From Caprella mutica (taxonomy: Eukaryota > Arthropoda > Malacostraca > Amphipoda > Caprellidae), in NCBI GenBank assembly GCA_947561585.1, contig CANNZV010000123.1, positions 1 through 64,000 of the forward strand: a DNA stretch of 64,000 nt. Reading direction: 5' to 3'. Position 1 is the first letter of the stretch. Each line of letters opens with the position of its first letter. Position numbers and translations under genes: made by a program. Shown here one piece after another: positions 21,491 to 32,789 of this stretch. Below the pieces are notes generated by a model, which saw only the letters and a list, made by a program, of their open reading frames with translations, had not been told where the DNA came from and did not search any database.

Positions 21491-22386
21491 GTAATAAGAG
21501 TAATATTATCAGTAAATTGACGATAAGTTTCTTCTAAATAACGCTAAAATTTAATATTTTAAATTGCATAAAATTCATCGAAAAATTTAAAATTGATTAT
21601 GTATAGAGTTTATATTTTATTTCTAATGAATACAAGAGTGGGGGAAATTATGTACATATATAATAACATATGGAAATGGATATATTCTATACTTAAATTC
21701 AACTTATCAACTATATGTTATTTTACTATATTGTGTATTGTCCTTCATAATATATATATTTGAAACATCATAATGAAAGAGAGTCTTCATGGAAGTATAT
21801 TCTAAAAATATAGTGTATATAATATCTACAGTACCACAGAACAGCAGAAAACAAATCAAAAAGGATTAAAATAACTAAAGTCATTCGAATATCTCAGACG
21901 TTACCAGTCGCATAATTCACAGAGTGTGTTCTTCACAGTCCTCTGGATTGAGAGAAGCTCTATGTAGCTAATACTCCTTAGTAGCCATATTCTATTTTTA
22001 GTTGAATGTAAGAGTGAAGATGTTTATGACATCATCGTAAGTTATTCCGACACAAAAAGTATCGGCAAGAAGCCAACACTCATTCCAGAGCAATGCTTTA
22101 TATTTTTGCCCCACTATATTTATGCCCCACTGTTCATTGTGTTCTAATTTACTTCGTCAGCTACTCGATGCATATGAATATGCTTTAAAATAAGCATTTC
22201 ATTTGCATTTATATTACCTTCCAATGAAAAGTCCTTAATCATATTCATTATCTAATTCGATGAAAAACTTGAAAAATCAAATTATTCATTTGCATATAAT
22301 ATGCAAGACAACTAATGAAGTCTGCGGAGATGACAATGAATATTTCAGTTACTCTGTGAATAAGAGATAGAACTGAATATTATTTA
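21491..22386. other. AT-rich single-copy stretch
   Basis: Nothing recognised between the 15-bp array and the next PAL-1 copy. Confidence 0.6.
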
Positions 22387-22490
22387 TAGGGTATGTTATG
22401 AATTATAGTTCGGTGAATTATAAGTATTATATAGTTTTTTCTTATATGACTAAAGATGTGAAACTGACCGATAATACATAACTTACCCTA
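22387..22490. mobile_element. PAL-1 MITE, internally deleted short copy
   Basis: Left end TAGGGTATGTTATGAATTAT runs almost directly into the right arm TTTTTTCTTATATGACTAAA, then ACTGACCGATAATACATAAC and TTACCCTA. At 104 bp it lacks most of the left arm interior and the centre. Both ends are preserved. Confidence 0.87.
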
Positions 22491-23741
22491 CATAAAAAAT
22501 TATTATTTGGTAATATTTTTCCAATAGATTAATATTTAATATGCAATGAAAATTTTGTTAGACAGTCATAGGAAACATAGTAATAGAAAAGTAGTCATTG
22601 TTACTTATATATTGTTATTAGTGTAATAAATAAATTGAAAGGTATAAATCAGCAATAATCTAATTTAAAAAGTATTGGCAATAAATTGACATACGGACAT
22701 ATTTTAACTTATTTAAATCCAAGTCAAATTGCAAGATAGATTTTCAAAGTAATTTTTGGTCTTCCCTATGAAATATTATTCTTGAAGACGAATAAGGCTC
22801 TCTAAATAGCGGGAATCTTCAGTAACCAAATGAGTTATTGAACCTTTATATAAACTAGTGGAATTATAATATCAATACTTACTTGTAACCAGTTTTTCCC
22901 TTTTTTCCCTTCTTCCTGCGTCTTGGTTTCATATCCATGCTGTGCTTTACACTTTAATTTACCAAAATTCTTATCTTAACCTTGTGACTTGTGGTATGCA
23001 AGAACCACTTGCAATTAGAGCATACAGAGTTGACTGCTTCTAGTCTAATATCCGTACTTCTCTTTTCAACGTCTCAATCGAATGTTAAGCTTGGAAGCTA
23101 TTTTCAGAAACAATACATCAAGATCTTTGTCTTATCTCAAAGTTGCGCAAATACTTTTTGGAAGAAAATTCGAGAAGGTTTTTTTCATTGCAGTTGATTC
23201 ATTTGCCAGACCGTTGATTTTCAATAGAGCAAGCCAGGAAGTTTTTGGTCTATTTCATTCTTCAGCTTGTGGAGGGAGAAATTTCAACGCACAGAGCCCT
23301 ATTTTATACAGATATGTGGAGTTCTTTACTGAAGCCTACCTTTCTGTTGCTATTTCCGCAAGCAGCAACATGGTAGTTATAAACGAATGGAGCAAAGGCT
23401 GGTTATTTAACTGGAGCATGTGACAGTGTCATATTCTCGAGATATTATAATGTAATTAGGAGTCGTGGCTCAGGACGCTATTACCTACCTTCCTGCACCA
23501 GTGTAAGTATAGTTGTTAGAATACCTACTGTCTGGTGTCAAGCAATGAACGAACACGTACACGGAGTTCAATAACGAGAAAAAGATAGGTAGAAATATAC
23601 GCAGACTATATACTAAATGTACCTGATGATTTTAATTAACCTCTTACACAGTAAGCATGTAGTTAATGAATGTAGTTATTGGAGGGGATAATTTATTTCA
23701 TGATATTGTTGATGATAATATTTGCTGTGATTATTTAGCTA
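22491..23741. other. Single-copy stretch, no gene recognised
   Basis: A 113-codon plus-strand frame at 23082-23423 lies in sequence somewhat richer in G and C than the flanks, but I see no domain, homologue or splice context. It overlaps another frame in a different phase. It is left uncalled. Confidence 0.45.
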
Positions 23742-24831
23742 TTAATTGCCAGAAGAATACGTACACAGTGTGTTATGTAGGTACTAATAGCCAGAAAAAT
23801 ACGTACACTGTGTGTTATGTAGGTACTAATAGCCAGAAAATACGACGTACACTGTGTGTTATGTAGGTACTAATAGCCAGAAGAATACGTACACTGTGTG
23901 TTATGTAGGTACTAATAGCCAGAAGAATACGTACACTGTGTGTTATGTAGGTACTAATAGCCAGAAGAATACGTACACTGTGTGTTATGTAGGTACTAAT
24001 AGCCAGAAGAATACGTACACTGTGTGTTATGTAGGTACTAATAGCCAGAAAAAACGACGTACACTGTGTGTTATGTAGGTACTAATAGCCAGAAAATACG
24101 ACGTACACTGTGTGTTATGTAGGTACTAATAGCCAGAAGAATACGTACACTGTGTGTTATGTAGGTACTAATAGCCAGAAGAATACGTACACTGTGTGTT
24201 ATGTAGGTACTAATAGCCAGAAGAATACGTACACTGTGTGTTATGTAGGTACTAATAGCCAGAAGAATACGTACACTGTGTGTTATGTAGGTACTAATAG
24301 CCAGAAAATACGACGTACACTGTGTGTTATAGAGGTACTAATAGCCAGAAGAATACGTACACTGTGTGTTATGTAGGTACTAATAGCCAGAAGAATACGT
24401 ACACTGTGTGTTATGTAGGTACTAATAGCCAGAAGAATACGTACACTGTGTGTTATGTAGGTACTAATAGCCAGAAAATACGACGTACACTGTGTGTTAT
24501 AGAGGTACTAATAGCCAGAAGAATACGTACACTGTGTGTTATGTAGGTACTAATAGCCAGAAGAATACGTACACTGTGTGTTATGTAGGTACTAATAGCC
24601 CGAAGAATACGTACACTGTGTGTTATGTAGGTACTAATAGCCAGAAGAATACGTACTCTGTGTGTTATGTAGGTACTAATAGCCAGAAGAATACGTACAC
24701 TGTGTGTTATGTAGGTACTAATAGCCAGAAGAATACGTACACTGTGTGTTATGTAGGTACTAATAGCCAGAAGAATACGTACACTATGTTCTATGTGTAG
24801 GTACTAGTATCCAGGGTAATACGTACACTGT
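23742..24831. repeat. 42/44-bp minisatellite array with higher-order period
   Basis: About 26 copies of a unit built from AATAGCCAGAAGAATACGTA, CACTGTGTGTTATGTAGG and TACT. Most units are 42 bp, but some have AAAATACGACGTACAC and are 44 bp. The rare marker TTATAGAGGTACT follows a 44-bp unit at 24331 and again at 24501, exactly 170 bp apart (three 42-bp units plus one 44-bp unit), showing block duplication. The 44-bp units shift the reading frame each time, which breaks the array into several short apparent frames and argues against coding. Confidence 0.97.
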
Positions 24832-26296
24832 CTGCCACAGTGGCTCTTGTAGTTATTATAATACGCGCGTGATATAATTCCGAAGATCATTGGTGTACGC
24901 ATGGAGACTGGGTGTGGGCCACGGTGTTACTATGCTACTGCCATAAACATTGCATGCTTTGATGAGTATGAACACCTTCTAACTCTTACAGCACATAAAG
25001 TCAACTCTAATGTCACTATTAAACAGAAGATCACCAATTTAGTTCAGTTGTTTGTTTACAGGCTTATATTCATGAGCTCTTGTTGCTCTTTTCTAATTCA
25101 AACAGGAAGCTAGAGATATTTGTTCAATTCGTCACTTTCTATGCTAGTCAAATAATGTATGTTCACAACAGAGATCCGTGCTGTTCCGATGAGATTTCAC
25201 TATTGTTTTTAAATCGAAACACTGAGTTCAAACTGGGAGATGGCGATTGCAAACCTATGTAGTAATTGTGTTTACGGAAGAGCGAAGTCTATTTTTGTGA
25301 CAGTTGCAGCATTGAATAAACTTTCAGTTAAATCAGTTTTCTTGAAGCTTTCAGAGCGGCGCAGTAGCGTGAATCTCAAACACAGTAAATTTTACACAGA
25401 TTTTCTTTCAAGGCATCATTATGCAGTTGGCAAACTTTTTCAGAGTCAGTGAGCGAACTAAACCTTATGATATTTCAGTTTGTAGAAAAATTAGCTAATG
25501 GTGGCCCCTCTAAAGAGCACGAGTTATAACTAAGTTAGCTTATGAATGGCGAGTAGAGGCAAGCAGTGGTTATATCACAACATAGGACGTATTGAAGCTC
25601 TTGCAGGAAAGCAACTGAAGAATTAGAATCGAAGAGGCACTTGTGGAAGGTCACTTGGACACTACTCTAACATGAAACCAAAATAATCTTAATCAAAACA
25701 ATAACATTATTTCACATTTCACTGCGTTACAGGTATAGTGGATAAATGATTATTTACTAAATCTTCACTGAAATAGACATCATTATTTATTAACAAAGAA
25801 AACATCAGCTAAAGAAGAGGGTCGAAAATAAACCTATATTATTATATGAAATTTTCGAATCAATTTGTTTGTTGAAATGATCAAAAATAATCGCCATTTT
25901 TTAGCTTCGTTTGATAAAGAGTATCCATTAATGACCCAATAGAAATATCTACTAAACTGCATTGGGTAACGCCTAAATTATGCTCGACACAACCTTATCT
26001 GATAAGTTTTCAGCAAAATGTTAATTTTTGAGTGTGTTATTGTTTGTCAAAAGCCTAAGAATGGATATTACTACTCATTGTATAAACTAAAGAACAAATA
26101 CATATCAATAAAGAAATTTAGGTGGGCACGAAATATCTTTGAATGAAGGTACACAGACGTAGACGGTAACAGGCGGCTTGGAAATAACTAACACACACAA
26201 CCTTTCTCTGAGACGATTAGACTGACACTGACTGGAAGAGGTCTGCCCTGCACCAAAAATACGGGGTTCTATATGCATGCCCCACCCCATCCACCC
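24832..26296. other. Single-copy stretch, no gene recognised
   Basis: Overlapping short plus-strand frames at 24901-25452 have fairly even base composition and could be remnants of an old coding sequence, but no motif is recognisable. The remainder is AT-rich. Confidence 0.45.
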
Positions 26297-26445
26297 TCAG
26301 CGACTTGGTCCAAAATGCCCCGAAAAGTGTTCTCCTATTCGCCGGAGCACTTACTCATGTCTGCTTCGCTCACTGCGACGCTATGTCACGTCTCGGACCA
26401 ATTACCGGCACTCCGTGTCAGTAGTTAGTGGCCTTCTTAAGTGAT
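26297..26445. promoter_or_regulatory. GC-rich patch, possible promoter or first exon
   Basis: About 150 bp of roughly 55 percent GC in DNA that is otherwise strongly AT-rich, with several CG dinucleotides (TTCGCCGGAG, CACTGCGACGC, CACGTCTCGG, TTACCGGCACTCCGTG). GTGTCAGTAG at 26416 contains TCAGT, the arthropod initiator-like word. No TATA box or frame is convincing. It could also be a fragment of a mobile element. Confidence 0.25.
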
Positions 26446-26662
26446 GTGGGAAAGAGTGTCAGTCTTGGGTAAGTGGGGAATCAGGGTTATATTATATTAT
26501 GGAAAGAGGGTCACTGCTGGGGAAAGTGGGAATCATTGTTAGGTTCAATAACGTGGAAAAGAGTGGCACTGTTGAAGTAAGTGTGAAAGTAGGATTTAGT
26601 TCATCGTTTTGTGAAAAAGACAGTCTCTGTGAAAAAGTGGGAAATTCGTTTTAGGTTGTAGG
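26446..26662. repeat. Degenerate ~55-bp tandem repeat, four copies
   Basis: Four diverged copies of a unit of the form TGGAAAGAGGGTCACTGCTG with GGGAAAGTGGGAATC and TTRGGTT. Starts are near 26446, 26500, 26553 and 26610. The copies differ at many positions, so this is an old array. GTAAGT occurs in the first (26469) and third (26577) copies. It adjoins the GC-rich patch. Confidence 0.75.
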
Positions 26663-28955
26663 AGAACAAAATGTCATTATAGGAAACAAAATGGAGGATA
26701 ATGTAATTTTACGTGAAAGTTGAATGCACGTTTGAATGGTGTCAAAATTATGAAAGGTCGTATGTGTTAAGTATGTAAACCGCGTGAATTACGAGGCCTG
26801 CAGAAAGATGATAGTACAGCAAAGGAGGTTATACCATCTCGTGGGTTTAAGCCAAGGAGTTTGTGTGATTCTCACAGCATATATCCTTTGCATTAGATGA
26901 GAAATGCCTTTGGCATCCTTTCATCTTCAGAGGAAAGTTTATAGGAGACCGAATGCTTCCAATCATAGACCCTAACCCGTTGCTTTTAGTTCTTCTCTCT
27001 TATTTAGCCTTCTTCTATCACTTCATAATGATAACTATTATAAAGGTTATCATTGATCTTCTTTCAGGAAGGTTTAAATTTCAATATATAAAATATGGTA
27101 TTTTATTTAGGTTCAAATGCTCGCAACATTGCTTTAATGAAGACAGTCGAATGGCTCCTGTTACTTCACTATTACACACAACTGACGAAAGAAAATTGTA
27201 ACGCAAGAATGATAGAAAACTAGTGCTAGGAGTAGGGGAAACTCTTGGAAATATACTCCAAGGAAATGTTGTGAAAGGAAAATTTATTGGAGATAAATCT
27301 AACATTGACAATCTATAAATTACAGTAAATAAACATTATATTCATACATTGAACACGATAGATGATGGCAGTAAAATAACTTTATCATTTTACAATAAAA
27401 ATATTTCAAAAGACAGTATAAAACGAAATAACTGTATGTCATTCATTTCACAATAATTGCAAATGAAATTTTATTATAACAGATAAAAATCGATTTGAAT
27501 AATTGCTTAATTATATATATTCGTTAATAGAATTACGTATCTTTATACTGAAAATCAAATTATACTTGGAATTATATATTATTAATTTAAATGAATTTAA
27601 GACTATCAGAACTAAATAGCACATGCCTACATGGTAACAAAACTAACATGCAGTACAAACCTTTTATTATATACACTATTCAGTCAAATAAGAGATATGA
27701 ACATCATCACTGTTAAGAAAAATGATCAGTTTCTTCTTAAATTCCACGGCTAGAATTCCTTGGCGACTTCTAAAGACTTTTCAGTGTTAACTTGCAAAGT
27801 TTCTCCTGAAAAGACTCAACTTATGAGCAGAACACACAAAATGTAAATAGAAAATAACAAACCATTCTGCAAAGGACTCCGGATAGAAGTTACAAAGCTT
27901 GAGTGTCACGATTACAAATCTTTTATTGTTTTAAGAATTTATTATTTTGCGCTTAGAAATATACATTATAATTCAGTTAAAACGCCCCCCCCCTTGCTTC
28001 TGAGGAGGTCATGAAATCATCATAGTTTACCTGAACCCTCGAGTTGTTAGCCAAAAAAAAATAGACATTAAACTTTGGTGATTGTGACTGCAGTTTAGCA
28101 GAGTAAAAGAAGTAAAATTTCACACAATAAAATGACGTAATTATACTATTAAAAAATTTCTCCTAATCAATTCAAATGGAATGGTCAATGATACGGCAAC
28201 ATTGTGCATTATTCTGAATATAGCTATTCCACTTTATGAAATATATTTTACACTCTTTTGCACTGAGGAAATAATTCTTGTTTAGCACGGTAAAGATACA
28301 CCAAAGTCGTATACCACCGAAGATAATACCTATAAAACTATATTGCTGCTTTTCCTAAATGAAATTAGATGGAGTGAAGCCATTTTTATGGGCTTTGACG
28401 GTGCGTGTGGGAGAAGAAAGTTATTTAATGCATTATGTTTCCCTGCTTCAAAGTTGTGCCTCTTCAACATTTAACTATAATTTTTATTATGCAAATTATT
28501 CGAATGAAAAATTGGAAACAGATCTTTGAATTTGAAGGATTTTTAGCCTCTTTTGTTCATTCGATAATGATGAATAGTGGATTTCATCGTATTTTTGAAC
28601 ATTCAAAAAAACTAAAAGCTATAATCAAACGATTTTTAAATTTTGTCCTCAACTCAAATGATGCAGAGAGGAAACAACATCTGAAGACTATAAAATTAAT
28701 TTTAAGAATTTTGATTAAATTAATACAACAAAATGTTTTTAGAATAATTGAGTAACTTCGTGATTTAATTGGAAAATTATATTACGAGAAATAAATTTTT
28801 TGAGTTTAGTCATGAGGTGTAATTTCTCTTCAAAATTTCATCCCAAAATTTGTATAATTTTAAATCTGAATAATTTGCTTTAAAACCGTAATAATTTGAT
28901 TTAAATTATTTTTATCATTGTAGTTGGATGTACTTAATTATATCAATTTAATTTC
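26663..28955. other. AT-rich single-copy stretch, no gene recognised
   Basis: No recognisable gene. The 106-codon plus-strand frame at 28435-28755 has the amino acid composition expected from random AT-rich DNA (Lys, Ile, Asn, Phe) and no known motif. A run of C near 27983 and a run of A near 28053 are simple tracts. Confidence 0.55.
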
Positions 28956-28987
28956 AAGCTAGTGTAACTAGCAAGTTACACTAGCTT
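28956..28987. repeat. Perfect hairpin, 13-bp arms
   Basis: AAGCTAGTGTAAC and GTTACACTAGCTT are exact inverted copies around a six-base loop. It lies about 70 bp left of the 17-bp array and shares the ACACTAG word with that array. Confidence 0.9.
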
Positions 28988-29058
28988 CGAATATTAGTAA
29001 TAATTGATGACTGACGAACTAGAGTTAATGACAGAGTTGTGTGTTACTTAGGGCATAT

Positions 29059-30012
29059 GAATATGGCACTAGTGTGAATATGATACTGGTATGAATATGA
29101 CACTAGTATGAATATGACACTGGTATGAATATGACACTGGTATGAATATGACACTAGTATGAATATGACACTAGTGTGAATATGACACTAGTGTGAATAT
29201 GACACTAGTGTGAATATGATACTGGTATGAATATGACACTAGTATGAATATGACACTGGTATGAATATGACACTAGTATGAATATGACACTGGTATGAAT
29301 ATGACACTGGTATGAATATGACACTGGTATGAATATGACACTAGTATGAATATGACACTAGTATGAATATGACACTGGTATGAATATGACACTAGTCTGA
29401 ATATGACACTGGTATGAATATGACACTAGTCTGAATATGACACTAGTCTGAATATGACACTAGTGTGAATATGACACTAGTGTGAATATGACACTAGTTA
29501 AAATATGACACTAGTTAAAATATGACACTAGTGTGAATATGACACTAGTGTGAATATGACACTAGTGTGAATATGACACTAGTGTGAATATGACACTAGT
29601 GTGAATATGACACTAGTGTGAATGTGACACTAGTGTGAATATGACACTAGTGTGAATATGACACTAGTGTGAATATGACACTAGTGTGAATATGACACTA
29701 GTGTGAATATGACACTAGTGTGAATATGACACTAGTGTGAATATGACACTAGTGTGAATATGACACTAGTGTGAATATGACACTAGTGTGAATATGACAC
29801 TAGTGTGAATATGACACTAGTGTGAATATGACACTAGTGTGAATATGACACTAGTGTGAATATGACACTAGTGTGAATATGACACTAGTGTGAATATGAC
29901 ACTAGTGTGAATATGACACTAGTGTGAATATGACACTAGTGTGAATATGACACTAGTGTGAATATGACACTAGTGTGAATATGACACTAGTGTGAATATG
30001 ACACTCGTGTGA
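29059..30012. repeat. 17-bp minisatellite array of palindromic units (GAATATGACACTAGTGT)n
   Basis: About 56 copies of a 17-bp unit. The common unit contains the 10-bp perfect palindrome ACACTAGTGT. The left 450 bp mixes types (TGGTATGAAT, TAGTATGAAT, TAGTCTGAAT, TAGTTAAAAT), while the right 490 bp is almost completely uniform TAGTGTGAAT. This indicates that the right half expanded recently and that the palindrome-bearing type won. The unit is not divisible by three. Confidence 0.97.
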
Positions 30013-30099
30013 TATTTAACACAGTTTACATTCCATTGTTTCAGTCAACTCACTACACGAGTTTATTGGTTAGTATTGATGACAAATCAATCTACCCTT

Positions 30100-30574
30100 C
30101 ATGACAGATTCTGTCATCACCTCACATGACACACTATCTCATCATTTAGCATGACATACTGTGTGTCATCATAAATGACATTCTGTGTCATCATAAATGA
30201 CATACTGTGTCATCATAAATGACATACTCTGTCATCACACATAATATACTCTGTCATCACACATGACACAATATGTCACAATTTAGCATGACACACACTG
30301 TATCATCACTTAGAATAACACACTATGTCATTATTTTAAATGACACACTGTTGTGTCATCACTTAGCATAACTCACACTGCGTCATAATTCCCATGACAA
30401 AGTGTTGTGTCATCACTCATCATGACATACTCTCATGACACACTCTCATGACACACTCATCATGACACACTCTCATGACACACTCTCATGACACACTCAT
30501 CATGACACACTCTCATGACACACTCTCATGACACACTCTCATGACACACTCTCATGACACACTCTCATGACACA
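30100..30574. repeat. Array of ATGACA/TGTCAT palindromes passing into 13-bp repeats
   Basis: From 30100 to about 30417, imperfect units of roughly 28-35 bp each carry ATGACA and the inverse TGTCAT a few bases apart, as in ATGACAGATTCTGTCAT and ATGACATACTGTGTCAT. From 30418 to 30574 the sequence becomes a regular 13-bp repeat, CATGACACACTCT, with a few CATCATGACAC interruptions. The ATGACAC word is shared with the 17-bp array just to the left. Confidence 0.92.
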
Positions 30575-32619
30575 TGTTCTTACAGTGGATAGACTGATAT
30601 AGTGACTATGATATTCACAGAGCTGCCTTCCGGTTGTTACTCTTTAACAGATACTTCAAATTCACTCTGCATATACCACATTCAAGGCAAACTAGCTTTC
30701 ATTATTTGTACTTAGGGCAATGATTGATATCAAAATAACTAGCAAATATAGCCTATATAGGAAAAATTATATATTCTCAATACATCATGAAAATTATATG
30801 TACATACCGAAACAAAATCGAAAGTAAGTTGACAATGACTAAAATTAACCACTCCTCTTAATTCATTATATTTAAAACCTTAATTCATAGAGTTAAAAAC
30901 TTTCTTAGGTTCAAAAAATGATGTTGAGAATACTATTTTTCAATAGTTATTAAAATTGCAACGCCTAAAAATAGTAAATCTATTTCTTATGATAAAAATG
31001 AATTTATCAATATTATTGTTGTCAAATTCTCCAATCTGTGTTAAATACGAGATTTATCGCGTTCCCCCCATTTCTCATATAAAACCATTCACAATTTAAT
31101 TATTTAGAGAATAAATACCACCGGATAATTCATGAATAAAATGCTCTAATGCAATTAATTATCCAGTACGATGTTCATTAGGATGTTTAAAATTCTAACC
31201 AACTGAAAACCTTCGCAGAAGATCATCAAGAGCTCATTGAATATATGAATATGTTATTAGAGTAGTCGGAATATCGAACCAATCGGTGAAATCAAAAGAT
31301 ATTTGGCTAATCTAGAGGGATAAACACACAAGGTTTAAAAGCTAGATGAATTGGGATAAAAAACTAGGAATTATATAAATCATGTACCTATCAGAAATTC
31401 ATTTAAATATTCATACACATGAATTACTAAATTTGGAATCCAAAATTGGCGTTTATGTAACTTCAAAATTGACGTTCAAAATGTAATATTCACGTTTATG
31501 AAAGTTAGGTATATATGTATGTAGTTATATGGAACACGGAAGTAGAATATAGTTTGGTGAATTAAACTCACCAAACGTCTGCGCCATTAAATGAGCTTTT
31601 TATGTGATAGAACTTGTGCAAGGTTCCTTTTACAACTGTCATGCCATGCTCTGAAACCTGGCCATAATTATTGTTAAATTGCAGAGAGCATTGATGAAGA
31701 AATCACGCACCACCTACATGAAGTGTATCGCGTAGGTGAGAACTCCCACGGTACTATTATTTTCAGTATATAAATGCCATGTCGCATTTTCAAGTTATTC
31801 AATTTTATTCAATTAAATCTGAGATTGTTGGGTACTCTTGATTTAGTTTAATAACAGTTGATAGGTGATTTAAAGAAAATAAAGGCAGCACCACGTACCA
31901 TAATTGACTTTTATAAGATTTTCCTCCTTGATATATCAGTGCATATACTGTGGTTCATTCATACTTTATCCAGTACACCTAAGAGATCTATTAGAGTTGT
32001 ATATTTCGATCAAAATTGGAAGGATTTAACTTTATTATTCATAGTAGGTATTAAATTAATTGCCATTATAAAGGTATATATGGTAACACAAACTTCTTTT
32101 TGATTTTGTAAATGAAACCAGAGTGTCAATCACGCAAAAGAATACCATTTGGTACAGTAAATCATTTGGTTAGTTTAGAGTATCTATTGAAACATAATTA
32201 GTTAAAACAAGAAATTGAATCATTCATTCAATCTGACCCAATTTTTTACCTGACTTTAAGTATCTATAATAATAATATAATTCAGTGTTTTATAATCCTG
32301 AGTAATTGGGTAATTCATTATATTTTAATTAGTAATGCAGTTGTTTAGCGTTAAAGAGTTGCAGCTTTGTTACGGCATATGAAATAGTGCATTGCGGCGA
32401 CTGAGTCTACGTATCTCCTTTAATACCAATCCACTGCTGAAATACAACACTAAATCATATTAATTGAACTGCCTTAATTGTAAAGACAATAACCCTAAGT
32501 GTGCATTTCTTTGATGAAACTTTTCGAATGTAGAATAAAGATACGAAACTTCAGTTTTCTATTCAATCCTGATGAAAATAATATATTCACAATGTAATCT
32601 CTTTAATTTGGCATAGAAA
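30575..32619. other. AT-rich stretch with one hairpin
   Basis: No gene recognised. A perfect 9-bp-arm hairpin occurs at 31552-31576 (GTTTGGTGA, seven-base loop, TCACCAAAC). The 31590-31760 interval is more balanced in composition but carries no recognisable frame. Confidence 0.55.
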
Positions 32620-32789
32620 TAGGGTGAGCAACGAATTATCGGTCAGTTCTACATCTTCGGTCATATAAGAAAAAACGATATAGAAGTTATTATTATTACA
32701 CAGTGCTATCTAATAATAATTTTTATATTGTTTTTTCTTATATGATCGAAGATGTAGAACTGACCGATAATTCGTAACTTAAAACCCTA
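32620..32789. mobile_element. PAL-1 MITE, full-length (ATCTTCGGTC subfamily)
   Basis: The left end has TAGGGTGAGCAACGAATTAT. The right arm has GATCGAAGATGTAGAACTGA then CGATAATTCGTAACTTAAAA and CCCTA, with an extra AAA near the terminus. The centre ACACAGTGCTATCTAATAAT is the same as in the 14904-15070 copy, so these two are close relatives. Confidence 0.92.

Noticed and set aside
23742..24831. CRISPR array
   Set aside because: Units are contiguous with no unique spacers, unit length varies between 42 and 44, and the sequence is eukaryotic.
28435..28755. 106-codon plus-strand frame
   Set aside because: Composition is that of random AT-rich DNA, with no motif, splice signals or promoter context.
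29059..30012. CRISPR-like or iteron-type replication origin
   Set aside because: There are no spacers and no replication gene, and the large copy number fits a minisatellite.
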